Assembly: GCA_964016885.1 (NCBI GenBank) | Contig: OZ024745.1 | Span: 54,791,300 to 54,855,299, forward strand | Source of the DNA: Eledone cirrhosa | Taxonomy: Eukaryota > Mollusca > Cephalopoda > Octopoda > Eledonidae | Length of the DNA stretch: 64,000 bases | Direction: 5' to 3' | Shown here: piece after piece, positions 1-11,372 of the stretch | Layout of the letters: each line of letters opens with the position of its first letter | Position numbering within the stretch: position 1 is the first letter of the stretch | Translations under genes and position numbers: made by a program | Notes under the pieces: generated by a model | The model's input: only the letters and a program-made list of their open reading frames with translations | Databases searched by the model: none | Told to the model about the DNA's origin: nothing

Positions 1-349
1 ATCTATAAACTCAGCAAATTGGCATGTCTATCAGTTCTAGAGATATGTTAATGTAATTTACTGGTCGAATCAGCGTGCACAGTTTCTATATTTTCAATTC
101 CACTCTCGAGGTTCCGCGGGACATTCGCTTATGGTGTAGATGAAAATGATAGACGCAAACATCTTCTAATGAAATGAAAATATATCCGAATGGCATTCAG
201 ATGTTCTCGTATGTTGCGTACAGGGAAATAATTCAAATCGTTTATAATTCCTTATTTCCAGTTTGAAGTTCTCTTATTTACAGGCAGTAGTTATTTAAAT
301 GCGCATACACACACATAAGCGCAAAAACACACATACACAGACATGCACG

Positions 350-450
<101 letters not shown>

Positions 451-645
451 TTATTAAAATAACAGTTTAAGCAAAGAATCGCTGCTTTCACCCTTAACGG
501 GATCTTCTGGAAATAAAAAAGTCAATCTGTAAACGCAGAAGTAAATATTTCAAAAAACGTTGTAACCGAAGGAAGACATGAAGACGATACTTTGGTTTGT
601 GGAAACGTTCCCTGGCAAAGAACGGAAAAAACGAAGATTATACGT
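451..645 (-). repeat. Dispersed repeat family A, copy 1
   Basis: Shares near-identical blocks ('gcaaagaatcgctgctttca', then 'cccttaacgggatcttctg') with copies at 36679, 63554, 11298 and, inverted, 1871. On the minus strand it reads like a Penelope-element 3' end: a CAGAAGA block, a CCC/GGG hairpin, GAAAGC, then TTTTAATAAAT and an (AT)n tail. This is the most complete copy together with 36679. It runs straight into a SINE tail at about 640. Assignment to PLEs is inference. Confidence 0.6.
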
Positions 646-745
646 CACTTTGCCTTTCATCCTTACAGGGTCGATAAAATAAAGTACCAGTAATGCACTG
701 GGTAATTTCTGGCCTTGTGCCTAAAGTATAAACAATTATTTGGTG
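640..745 (+). repeat. Cephalopod tRNA-derived SINE, 3' half
   Basis: Contains the conserved body 'ctttgcctttcatcctta', a gtcgataaaataaagtacc block and ctggccttgtgcct shared with copies at 17.3, 24.1, 24.3, 39.1 and 48.7 kb. The tRNA-like head is missing; family A sequence replaces it. Confidence 0.8.
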
Positions 746-1157
746 CCGTGAAAACAATTACACGCGAAGACAAAACCACGTTTATGGTATAAATGAAGTC
801 ATAGACTAATATATATATATACAGTGGCGGACTGGGTCTAAAAATAATGGTTGCCAGGATATGAAGGGGCCCACCTACATATAGAATTCTATCATTTAAT
901 TTTTAAAACGAATAAATAACATTTTCGAAAAATACATAAACTTGGAAACAAAACAGTTCTATCTTGTTTTTGCAGAAATATATCTTACCTACTCCAATAA
1001 AAAATATGTATTTTGCGAAATCCAGAGACTTTCAATAATGATCAGAAGTCGACTCTCAATATCACTAATAGCTCTAGGAAAGCCATGAATGACACCACAT
1101 CTTTTTAACTTTGATTTTGAAAGTAGGTTTATAATTATCAATTTTCATTGTACTTTT

Positions 1158-1388
1158 GTGGCTGTCTCGGTGGCGTAGCTGGAGGAATCATAGACGGTGG
1201 TGATGGTGGTTTGAAGTTCGATCCTGATCAGGAGTAGGGTTCTCGGCCAACCTTTTCAGTTTTTTTCTATTGGTTGTAAAATAAAAACTTAAAATGGTTA
1301 AATGTATCTCTTGACCAGGAATGAACCCAAGGTCAGGATCTCCACGGTCTCTAGTACCTACCGCTAGGCCACAGAGACAACTTCGAAA
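1158..1388. repeat. Two convergent tRNA-like SINE heads
   Basis: A plus-strand segment at about 1163-1235 has a box A-like 'tggcgtagctgg' and box B-like 'agttcgatcctg'. A minus-strand segment at about 1318-1385 has 'tggcctagcggt' and 'gggttcattcctgg'. The two point at each other and resemble each other moderately. They are tRNA-derived but do not read as intact functional tRNAs. A different family from the SINE at 640. Confidence 0.5.
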
Positions 1389-1608
1389 TCTTATGAAAAT
1401 TCATACTTATAAAACTACTTGCAAAATTTTCAAAACAAAGTGGTCTTGTATCGTTCATTCCTTTCTCAATGTTATTGCTCCTACTTTAGATCGACTTCTA
1501 AATCCTTTGGGTGTTCCATAAACTACATCCTCGTTTTGTTTCATATCTTTCTAGATTATATTTTAACCTGTAATCCATGTTTAATTTCTGTGGGAACCTC
1601 ATTTCTCC

Positions 1609-1610
<2 letters not shown>

Positions 1611-1664
<54 letters not shown>

Positions 1665-1666
1665 CT
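1611..1666. repeat. (CT)n microsatellite
   Basis: Uninterrupted CT dinucleotides ending in a short T run. Confidence 0.95.
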
Positions 1667-1755
1667 CTGTGATATTTGAATCTACTATGATTTGGGCTTA
1701 CCTTATTCCTATATATATATTTTTGCATGTCAGATTCAAACTTAAAATGATTGGC

Positions 1756-1868
<113 letters not shown>

Positions 1869-1870
1869 AG

Positions 1871-1940
1871 TTTCAGAAGATCCCGTTAAGGTTGAAAGCC
1901 ACAATTTTTGCTTAAACTTTAATCTGCTATTTTAATAAAT
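1871..1940 (+). repeat. Dispersed repeat family A, copy 2 (inverted)
   Basis: Plus-strand sense copy: ttcagaagatcccgttaagg, then a gcttaaactttaatctg block and ttttaataaat running into AT-rich microsatellites at 1960-2050. Opposite in orientation to the other copies. Confidence 0.65.
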
Positions 1941-1959
1941 AAATAAATATATACATATA

Positions 1960-1960
1960 T

Positions 1961-1996
<36 letters not shown>

Positions 1997-2129
1997 ATGT
2001 ATATATATCTCTCTCTCTATATATATATGTATATACATATATATATACACACCCTTGACCACTAATTGATTTGAAAGATGTCGTTAACCCATCGGTACCA
2101 AACATTATTTGGTCAGTAGTTCCTATGTA

Positions 2130-2186
<57 letters not shown>
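1960..2186. repeat. AT/GT microsatellite cluster
   Basis: AT, GT and CT dinucleotides at 1948-2050 and a pure (AT)n array at 2137-2186, separated by about 85 bases of unremarkable sequence. Confidence 0.9.
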
Positions 2187-2189
<3 letters not shown>

Positions 2190-2477
2190 GTTTGCATGCA
2201 TGAATGAATACACTAAGCTTTAGATTTAGTAGAATGTATAACCACAGATTCCGGCTATCAACTCTATGATATATTTTGGTTTCTAGTAATTCCCTGGGGA
2301 ATTGGTTGACCAATTGTTTTTTCTACTTTTTAAAGAAATTTATTCTTTCTCTTAGATTTCATGCATTTTTTGAAAGCAAAGCATTGGCCCCTAAAATACT
2401 ACAGTGGGCCCTGCAATGATACTGTGGGCTCTTGCAATGGCATTGAGCAACCTGGCAACCTGGCCAGTCCGCCACTG

Positions 2478-2509
<32 letters not shown>

Positions 2510-2514
2510 TTATT

Positions 2515-2961
2515 AGACTTTGGGACGGTGATGTTGCCAATAAAAAACACACGCACCAGTTGCTTTCACTCCAATTTATTATGAATTAAATTATAAATTT
2601 AAAAATTATAAATTTCCGGTGGTTGGCTGGTCCCACAAACAGACGGTTGTTCATATATTGTCAAAGTTCTTTCGTCACACATTCTGTGACCTCTTCAGTG
2701 ACTGGGGATTATTTTCTTTGTTTTGTGCCTCTCTTTTGCTCTGTCCTACGCCATCTTGTTTTTGACAATATATGAACAACCGTCCGGTTGTGCAACCAAC
2801 CAACCAACCGGAAATTTATAAATTTTTAAATTTATAATAAATTGGAGTGAAAGCTACTGGTGCGTGTATTCCTTATTGGCAACATGCCCCTCCCAAAGTA
2901 TAACAATATCGGTTTCAACACACGTTTTCAGATAAAGAATCTTGCTAAATAAATTCAGAAA

Positions 2962-2966
<5 letters not shown>
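2515..2966. mobile_element. Palindrome of two Penelope-like 3' ends
   Basis: The left arm (about 2515-2661) and right arm (about 2762-2905) are inverted copies of each other: 'ctttgggacggtgatgttgc' at the outside, 'tatattgtcaaag' at the inside. The right arm continues to 2966 with sequence also found beside the PLE at 13671-13740. The roughly 100-bp loop, including a hammerhead-like core, matches the 3' region of the 13.7-14.4 kb PLE. I read it as two 3' ends joined tail to tail. (AT)n flanks both sides. No coding sequence remains. Confidence 0.7.
2660..2702 (-). ncRNA. Hammerhead-ribozyme-like motif in PLE 3' end
   Basis: On the minus strand: GTCA (helix I), CTGAAGA (core), one extra G, GTCACA-loop-TGTGAC (helix II), GAA, then A-GAAC-U (a one-pair helix III), U, and TGAC closing helix I. 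The same string is at 13885-13927. Hammerheads with a minimal helix III are established in Penelope-like elements. The extra base before helix II departs from the textbook core. Activity is not shown. Confidence 0.6.
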
Positions 2967-3004
<38 letters not shown>

Positions 3005-3119
3005 CTCTGTTCACATCACATGAAATTGAACACCCCTTTTAAATATATTCACAATAATTCACAATAGTATAGGATCTCTACTTTTTCTCCTCTCTCTTTT
3101 TTTATCTAAATCTACATCG

Positions 3120-3560
3120 TCAGAGCCACGGAACATTGTCTTCAATTCTCTTCCGTCTTCGTTACCTATGGTCATGAATCTTGGGTAATGAACGAAAGAA
3201 TATGATTGCGAATGCAAGCGGCCGAAATGGGGTTCATCTGGAGTGCGTTTGGAGTAACGTTACTCGATAAAGTACGTAACTCGGAGGTCAGAAACCCTCT
3301 CAGGGGCGAACCGCTACTTCTCCGAATTGAGAGATCACAGCTCCGATACTATGGACATGTGGTTAGAATGTCTGAGGAAAGAATCGCTGGAAAGATTTGG
3401 GCAAAACCAACAGGTAGGAGACCCAGAGCTAGACACCGAGCCAGATGGTTGGATATAATTCATGAATCTGCTGGTCACGCCTGGGGATCCAACCGGATCT
3501 GTTGGGGACGGTTGCTTCTGACAGGACCCGTTGGGGTGAGGGTTTAAGGACTCGGCCTCC
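3120..3560 (+). pseudogene. RTE-type LINE, C-terminal reverse transcriptase fragment
   Basis: The translation holds the segment after the RT active site: TYGHESWVMNER, an in-frame TGA, then QAAEMGF...LLDKVRNSEVRN, RIERSQLRYYGHVVRMSEER and PTGRRPRARHRARWLDI. This order (YG.E.W..., the SQL.(W/Y)(Y/F)GHV.RM block, the GRR...RW.D block) is typical of RTE-like LINE proteins. Only the last roughly 140 residues are present. The fingers, palm and endonuclease are lost, as expected for 5' truncation. A (GAA)n array follows within 30 bases. A non-functional relic; the exact RTE subgroup is unsure. Confidence 0.75.
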
Positions 3561-3585
3561 ATGACCCTCTCATGAATAAGTGGGC

Positions 3586-3624
3586 GAAGAAGAAGAAGAA
3601 GAAGAAGAAGAAGAAGAAGAAGAA
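3586..3624. repeat. (GAA)n microsatellite
   Basis: Thirteen uninterrupted GAA units immediately 3' of the LINE fragment, probably its tail. Confidence 0.9.
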
Positions 3625-3639
3625 TAGAATCCAATCAAA

Positions 3640-5400
3640 CATGAGCAAAGACTGGACGAACTGTAAAATATACTTATTCAAAGAGACATCCCACTTGCCA
3701 AAATTACCAATGGAATGGAAAGGCTAAAATATACAGATATTCAAGAGCTATGGAAAAAAAAAAATACAAATCAGGGGAAATATTTTTCCATATTTCAGCT
3801 TTATACTACATACATGTCAAAATGTTTAACTACCTACGCAAAAACCAACTTATTCTATATGAAGATGGGAACATTAAAAAAAATATTGAAGCACACTAAA
3901 TCACCAAACGTAGAAGACTGCCCAACACACTAAATCTCAAACTCCATTGTTAAACAATGTGGAATAAAAAGTGTGTTACATAATTATACCCTATCAAATT
4001 TAAGAATGGAAAAACCTTCAGAGTAAAAACAAATTTCACCGGCAACTCGGAAACACTAAAAATGACCATACACCGCCAATTAATACGTGATGAAAGCATA
4101 AGACAAATCCCAGTAAGTAGTCACATTGCAATATGTACCCAACCTCACAATGTTCCACTCTCCATACGATCAGGCTCTTTCCCCCAATAAAAGAGAAGAA
4201 ATGTAGAAAAACAATTCATTAACGAATAAAAATAATCGCAATTCAATTTATAATTGTCCCCCATTAGAGAAAGATAACGATCTATAAATAGGACCAACTG
4301 ATTTACAAACACCAGTAAGCAAACCTATGCATGTGCAACCACAGACACAGACATACACACACACATTCACACACACAAAAACACATATAAACACGCTCAT
4401 ACACACACCTCAAGATAAAATGAAAATTCATCACTCCAAAGATGAATTTTCCTGATCAGAAATTTGCACCAAAATCTTTTTTTAGTAATATTTATCTATT
4501 AAATCTTACAGAAATCTCGCCAAAGGATCTCTTTCAATCATGTTCAATCTATATTTGTAATTTTCTTTATTTCTCTTCATTCTTTTATTCTTGGTTTCAT
4601 CTGCAACACCAAAAAATGAACTTGAACTCCTGACATAATGGTGCCTCACCTAAACCTCCCTCCCCCACACACATATATATAACCCCACCCCCCACACACA
4701 TTACGAGATAAAAGAAAAATCACAACCTTCGTAAAACATAACCACAACAAAAAAGATTTCTTCATGATTGAAAAACTTTTCCTTAAAAACTTTTTATCAT
4801 ATGTATTTATACATTTCACTTTGAATTTTCAATAGAACTTCCAACCGTCTTTATATCTAATTTTATCTATGTTTATATATTTGTATTTATTCTTTTGTTC
4901 TTGTTTTTATCTACAGATTCTAAAAATAAACTTTAACTCTTGACACAACGGAACCTCACTTAATCCCCCCCCCCCCACACACACACACACATATCCAGAT
5001 ACACACAGGTGCACTACAGAACAACAAAATACCATATGGGCCTTAACTGTAAATAGAAAAAACATCTTTCTATCTAAACCAATAATATTTTCTAGTAAAT
5101 CAAAGGAAACATGTCCCGTTGAACCCCTAATTTCACACTCATCATTCTGCCATTCACAAAGAATATATATATAGAGAGATTTTGAGAAAATATTCACATA
5201 TGCTCTAACCGCCCCCAGATTAAGAGCATAGGTATTTTCAATATGTGATAAATGAGACAGACCAACCGAAACCGATAATATTCGATAAAACTTAAATTCA
5301 TTTAATGTAGCAAATATCAATTATTCTGTGGGATTAAGAAAAAGAAGCTTTAAACATATTCTGTGCAACCACTTTTAACTCCCCACCCACAGAAATATAT
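3640..5400. other. AT-rich DNA with a diverged direct repeat
   Basis: No gene seen. Segments at about 4540-4680 and 4850-4990 are a diverged direct duplication: a T-rich part, 'aactcctgacataatgg' versus 'aactcttgacacaacgg', 'ggaacctcactta'-like text, a C run and (CA)n. The spacing is about 310 bases. C runs lie at 4965-4976. Confidence 0.6.
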
Positions 5401-6600
5401 ATACGCATAAGTTTATCGAATAACGGAAAATTGCACATAATGGCAGAATTATAGATGTCAAAGTCACAAAAATGGCTACAGGCGCTATCGAAGAAAATGT
5501 AATTGAGAGGCAACAGATCATCTAGTCACCAGTTATGACAAATGTAATGACTCAGGGATACAATAATATCTTATATAATCGACAATTTGCTAGACTTGTT
5601 AAAGAGTCGATAGAATAGCTTGCACTACTATTTTCGGCGTTCTCCTCTCTCGTTCCAATCGCAGTGAAGCTAACTTTCGTACTTAAGCCGATTTCGTACT
5701 TTTTTACTCAGAATTGGCTATGACTAACAAGATAATTACAAAAAAAAAAAAAAAAAAAAAAAAAAAGACTCGAAATAACGCAACGGGAAATCACCTTCAT
5801 TCTCTCACAGGAAACTTCAGCTACACGTATAGAGTGATTATTATTGATGTCACGAAAAGAACTCCATCATTCACCAGAGTGAAGTATTATGTATTCATTG
5901 TTTTATGTGCGTGGGTCAATGTTTTGCAGTGATACTGTTAAAATAAAGGAATGACATAAATAAGTTTATTAAAAATATTCTGTATGAATTAACAAAGAAT
6001 GTTGCATTACATTGCAATAGAAAAGACTCAATAATCACTTATATTATTTAAAGAATGAAAACAGCTTGTAATGTGAGCTATTGACAATTAGAGGAAAGCC
6101 GAATTGTTTGAAATGATAGCGGACTAAATTAATCTAGTAGAGTGATACATTGATATAGTGAGTAGATGGATTAAGTATACGCCTAACTTAATAGCATTTA
6201 ATTATAAAATGTACACTGAAACTATAGAAGCCATCGAAAAATGTATTTTGTTTAAATCCTGCACTAAGCTCAAGAATATTCTATGAAATGTCTGAACATT
6301 TTGCTACATTACTCTGTGTTATGTGATAACCTGCAATAAACCAGGACACTCCAACGTGACATGGAACTAACAAAACATAAAATTATAACAACAATAAGCG
6401 CAACAACATCAGCAACAATAAAAAATTCAAAAAAGACAGAAACTACCACTATCAATATTACCAAAGACAAAAGTATCAAAATAAAATAAAATAATTATTA
6501 CAATAAAGAAAATAGAAGCAAAATTAAAAAAAATATATATTTTTTCCGTAGCAACATCATCTCAATAAACATTTTATTAAAAAAAAAATCAAAATTCATG
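5400..6600. other. Non-coding AT-rich stretch with poly(A)
   Basis: Nothing gene-like. An uninterrupted A run of about 27 bases lies at 5739-5765. A-rich, retroposon-like text follows at 6370-6600 without a recognisable element. Confidence 0.6.
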
Positions 6601-6725
6601 CAACTCCAACAGCAGCAACATGATCCTAATTACTACCACTAACCCCACACCTGCTAATATCAACATCATCATCATCAGCATCGTCATCGTCATCATCACT
6701 AGCAGCAGCATCATCATCGTCATCG

Positions 6726-6776
<51 letters not shown>

Positions 6777-7002
6777 CCACCAACATCATCATCACCATCA
6801 TCATCATCATCAATATCACATTGACATAACCAACAAAATATTCGATGATAAAATCACGTTCCATAAAAGGAACATTAACTTTAAAAAAAAAATTTAAACG
6901 TTTAGCATGTACATTATTGTCCTCGACATCATCAACATGATCATGCTGCTCCACCACATCCTTATTCTCGTTTTCTTCATCGTTATCATCATCAACGTCA
7001 CC

Positions 7003-7067
<65 letters not shown>

Positions 7068-7205
7068 TATTATTATCATCTTCATCATTATCATCGTCAC
7101 TGTCCCCCTTCTCCTCCCCCTTCTCCTCCCCGCCTACTCCTCCTCATCATCATCAACCATATTCTCATCTTCGACCTCTACGTCATTATTATCAGTACCA
7201 TCATG
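6600..7205. repeat. (CAT)n trinucleotide arrays
   Basis: Two large interrupted CAT/ATC arrays (about 6655-6815 and 6960-7100) separated by unique sequence, then a CTC/CAT-rich stretch. Long frames here translate as runs of Ile, Met or Ser and are not genes. Confidence 0.9.
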
Positions 7206-7209
7206 ATCA

Positions 7210-8870
7210 TGATTACCACAAATCATCTACCCCCCTCATGCTTCTCATTCACTTCTTCCCATTACAATGAAGGGCAATAATAAAGATAAAACAAAAGTAC
7301 AAACAAAAACAATGAAGAAGGCCAAATACTTGTACATTATGCATTAATATTCAATTTAATCCATTTCGACATCAAACTTTCAAGTCAGTGGCTATAAAGG
7401 AAAACATCAAGAAGAACAATAAAATATTTTCTTTTCCTTCATTCCTGTCTTTCTTCCTTCCTTTTTATCCCTCTCTCTCTCTCTTTCTGTATCACACTGA
7501 TTTCTATATATACATATTTAGATTTTTATTATTTTTATAAAAAATCATAAAGAAATGTCTTTCGCTTTTTCAATTTCCAAATCTGAAATATCAGCGGTCT
7601 ACAATTAACTTGACGTAATCATGCCATGCTGCTTAACTTATTCACTCTGCCACACACCAACACCTCGGTATAGCGCTTACACAGACACATACATGCTCAT
7701 AGCCAGGCAAACAAACGTCACCCACATTCACCTACATCCCCGGTTTAAAATCACCGCATCTCACGCAGCAACAGTCCATCCACTTTAAGCATATCACACA
7801 AAACCTATCAGAGAGTGCACACTGGTTCTTCATTCTCTTTTTTTAATTTTATAATACTGTTTACAATAATTTTAATACATCCATCCATCCATTCCTACAT
7901 GCAATCATACATACATACATACATACGTACATACGTACATATATACATACATACGTACAAATATATATATATACACATTATGCCCTGACCTAGTCCAACG
8001 ATATTTGAAAAATTGTAGAAGCACTGATCATAAAGAGATCGTTGTTGTTGTTGTCGATATTACTATTATTTTTATAACTATTTCTATTATTATCATCATT
8101 AATTTTATTAATGCAATTTGCAGAATTTTGACGAATTTCTTCGAAGTAAGGTCACAATCAATATTTGCATTTTTGTAATTCAGATGTTAATTGTGATCAC
8201 CCAAAGAGGATAACGGATTTATTTTATGATTTAGAGGGAAGCATATCACTTTTTATATATCATTTTAAGTGTTTTTGCCTAGGCTATGAGACTCCAGCTT
8301 TGTAGGAATATAAAATTATTAACACTGGGTAACACATATGCACTCACCTAATACACATGCGCACATTACAAACGCTGACACACATACACACAAAGTCGCA
8401 CACACACCGACAGTGTCGGAAGATGTACTTGGAGATATTTATAGCCTCCGACACATTCTATGAATGCAAATTATTTGTATAGTGTTGTAAAACAGCATCA
8501 CATACATTTCCACACACACGCACATACACATTTATACAGGTGCCACTATGCAGTAACATAAACGTTTCTACACACACAAAAGTACACGAATAGAATGGTG
8601 TAGATATTATTTCCCAAATGACAGCAATTCAGGTTTTCATAGAATGCATTTCTATTTGGATGTTAAAATGGCCCTATCAGTATACGTTTGTTTGACTATT
8701 TCTCCAGATAGTGTAGCGCAATCAGAAACCAGCATATTAAAATATGTATTTTGGATTACTCTTATCACTTTCTGGGGATTGCGTTTTGTCAGAATGATAT
8801 CTTGCCTCAACACAAATCTGAATAACTATTAGATTTAATATATAATTATGTATGCTGCATCATTTATATA
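7210..8870. other. Non-coding stretch
   Basis: AT-rich with short microsatellites: CATA at 7905-7970, GTT at 8040-8053 and CA-rich text at 8380-8410 and 8510-8580. No gene or mobile element recognised. Confidence 0.6.
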
Positions 8871-8876
8871 TATATG

Positions 8877-8878
<2 letters not shown>

Positions 8879-8920
<42 letters not shown>
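8879..8920. repeat. (AT)n microsatellite
   Basis: Pure AT array adjoining the 3' end of the minus-strand PLE. Confidence 0.9.
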
Positions 8921-8921
<1 letters not shown>

Positions 8922-9479
8922 CGGCGATGAATTAGTTTTGCGAGGTTTATTATATGAAATCTTGTGTCGAAATAAATGTTGTTATACTTGGGGAGGGTCA
9001 TATTTGTGTAATATTGCCAGAATTAATAACAGAACACACTCACTGTTTGGTTGGTTTTCGCTTCTCGCTTCTCGCTTCTCGCTTCTGTGTCTTTTATATC
9101 GGTAATCTAACTTACTCTGTCCTCAGTGTTGCCATTGACTGACCGACGGTCAAAAATAATACAGATACAATATAGACACAAACACATATATATAGTTTAT
9201 CATAAATCTTTCGTTGCACATCTGCAACATCGTCAGTGGTGCTATCTTTTCCTGCTGTTGTATTGTATGTCTACGCCATTTTTATTCTGTCTGTCTATAT
9301 ATTTATTTATTTATTTGCTTGTTTGTTTATTTTATTTTGTCTTCTTTGCGCATGCATTTTCGTGTGTGAATAGTGTTTTGTTTGCTGTGTGATGGGTGAC
9401 TAGTGCGTGTTTATGTGCTTGTTGTTATTGTGCTTGTGTATGTATGTATTTATTTATTTATTTTATTTTATTTACTTAT
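8921..9479 (-). mobile_element. Penelope-like element, 3' untranslated region
   Basis: Lies downstream, in minus-strand sense, of the PLE stop codon at 9480-9482 and ends in (AT)n. It contains the hammerhead-like motif at 9202-9240 and a small tandem repeat 'cgcttct' x4 at about 9059-9087. It resembles the 13.7-kb PLE end only around the ribozyme motif, so this is a diverged PLE family. Confidence 0.6.
9199..9240 (-). ncRNA. Hammerhead-ribozyme-like motif in diverged PLE
   Basis: Minus strand: CTGACGA core (9236-9230), one extra T, helix II GTTGCA-GATG-TGCAAC (9228-9213), GAA (9212-9210), A15.1-GATT-U16.1 minimal helix III, H17 = A at 9203. Compared with the 13.9-kb copy, two helix II base pairs differ but both stay paired, as does the extra base position and the 4-nt helix III loop. 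Helix I is weak here (three of four pairs), so this copy may be inactive. Confidence 0.6.
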
Positions 9480-10588
9480 TTATACTTCTCTTAGGTCAGT
9501 GTTGTTTGTTTGGGTGTCGTTGTTATTCCATTCATTCTTTCTGTTTAGTCTTGGTCTTCTAATTTCTATTTCACTGGCCTCTCTGATTTGCCTATCTGCT
9601 GGGTCATTTCTATGTTTAGATATTATTCTAATTTCTTTGTTGTCTATGTTACCGTCATGTTGTTGTCTAGCATGTTCGTATAGTACTGACCCGTTTTTCG
9701 TCCTTTTAGTTCCCCCCAGTGTTGGTCTATCCTTTCACCTATGCTACGAGCTGTCTCACCTATGTATGTTGTTGTCATGTTTCTGCAAGTACCCTCTGTA
9801 CATCTTATGCTATAGACTACGTTTCTAGTTTTACAGTTTATCCGGGGGTTTACCTTACATATGATACACTATCCTATTGGTGCAGTGGGTTTTCTTAAAA
9901 GGATAGGTTTTGCTGATCAGGGATTTTATGGTGGTTCCTGGCTTTTCTACCACCTTAATTTTTAAGTGGGTCTTTCTCAGGGCCTTTCTACACTGGTTAG
10001 CTAATTTCCCTCCAGGGGTAGCGTTCACAAACATGACACTCTGGTATCTCTGGTTGTCGTACCATGAGGTGGCTTTCCCTATCTTATGTCTAGCCCTATT
10101 CCATTATTTGCTCCTGTATAATGGGCAAATTCCTTTCATGTTCAGTTCTATGAGGGTCTTATACTTCTCCATGGCTCCTTCGTATACTCTGACTCTGTCT
10201 CTTTGGTTGTAGCCAGAGAACTGCATGCGGTTGATGAAATGTTGGATGTGTCTTTCCATTTCTGTTGGGTCGCACATGCGGGACACATTCTTCATAACTC
10301 GTACCAAATCTGCGATCAGAATATTAAACTTAGCACTACTGGACATTGCTGAGTATTTGAGTATCAGGTATTTGGAGGCCATGGGTTTAGTATAGTGTGA
10401 GTGGAGAATTTGGGCTCTCTCGTCTATAGTGTTAATCCAGAGTTCTGTGTCTAATACAGGTAGTCTATTGTTAGGGTGTCTGGAAGGGAAGTCGATAGTT
10501 ACAGTTATACTCTGATGTATGGAATTAGCTATCTGCTGGATGCTTTCCATTGTGCTACGTTCTAAATCAAACTTGTTAGTGCTTAGAG
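9480..10588 (-). pseudogene. Penelope-like element, RT end plus GIY-YIG nuclease
   Basis: The minus-strand frame at 10550-10104 encodes the RT thumb and linker: VTIDFPSRHPNNRLPVLDTE, HYTKPMASKYLI, FINRMQFSGYNQRDRVRVYE. An in-frame TAA follows, then the same frame continues with TPGGKLANQ, IKVVEKPGTTIKSLIS and TYPFKKTHC. A frameshift near 9870 leads to the GIY-YIG domain: NVVYSIRCTEGTC, TYIGETARSIGERIDQH and, after another shift, DRQIREASEIEIRRP, ending at a TAA at 9480-9482. PLEs retrotranspose with an RT related to telomerase and a GIY-YIG nuclease. The RT catalytic core upstream is missing. A 14-bp hairpin marks the truncation point. Non-functional. Confidence 0.85.
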
Positions 10589-10602
10589 AGCACTAACAAG
10601 TT
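10570..10602. repeat. Perfect hairpin at PLE truncation point
   Basis: 'aacttgttagtgct', a 5-base loop 'tagag', then the exact complement. The left arm is the last PLE coding sequence, so the right arm is an inverted copy of it, made at the 5' junction. Confidence 0.85.
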
Positions 10603-11211
10603 GTATTATTTTATATGAGACATAATTAAATACATCCCTCTTTCCAAACGATCGTTTCATTATAAGTTTTCTACAAGTTGGGAAAATAATGTCCAGGTTA
10701 TGTAGAACCCTACACATAGTCTATTAGAATATAAGCAGGTGGGCACTTATAAATCATCAGTGAATGCCCAATATCGATATAAAAAAAACCCTACCGATAT
10801 TAACTTTCAGCCGTCAGTGTTAGAGTGACCGCCAAATTTGAAATTCCAGCAGTCTCACAAAGAGAATCTCACACCGTCACCAAGCGGGAAGGGGAGGTCA
10901 TCGCAAAACATAAAAGGATAAAATAATATGCACGCAGGTCAATTAATTCTGTCAAGAATTTTAACCATGCGTGCAGAACTCAATTGGATATAAAAAAATA
11001 AATATATGCATGTATTATTTATACATGCATATAGGTATTTTCTCAGGCTAAAAACAGAGACAAGATACCGAAAAACAATCAATATTTCATACGAAGAATA
11101 AATAAAGAAAGTCATACCTAAAAAATCTCTCTCTCTCTATATATATATACAAACAAATGCATAATTGCAAACAAATTGTATATTCTTATTAGTATTCGAA
11201 AAACTCAGATT

Positions 11212-11215
<4 letters not shown>

Positions 11216-11297
<82 letters not shown>
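11216..11297. repeat. (AT)n microsatellite
   Basis: Pure AT over about 80 bases, directly joined to family A copy 3. Confidence 0.95.
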
Positions 11298-11302
<5 letters not shown>

Positions 11303-11372
11303 AGACAGATTAAAGTTCACGCAAAGAATTGCTGCTTTCACCCTTTTCCAGCATCTTCCCGAACAAAACAGA
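11298..11372 (-). repeat. Dispersed repeat family A, copy 3 (diverged)
   Basis: Retains 'cagattaaagtt', 'gcaaagaattgctgctttca' and 'ccc...gcatcttcc', with the hairpin region degraded. The (AT)n array abuts the same end as in the other copies. Confidence 0.6.

Noticed and set aside
6589..7206. Met-rich or Ile-rich 'membrane-like' frames at 6.6-7.2 kb
   Set aside because: Arise from (CAT)n on both strands; the apparent hydrophobic stretches are not real membrane segments.
9126..9828. Plus-strand hydrophobic frames over the PLE
   Set aside because: Antisense of the PLE 3' region and GIY-YIG coding sequence, which is clearly readable on the minus strand.
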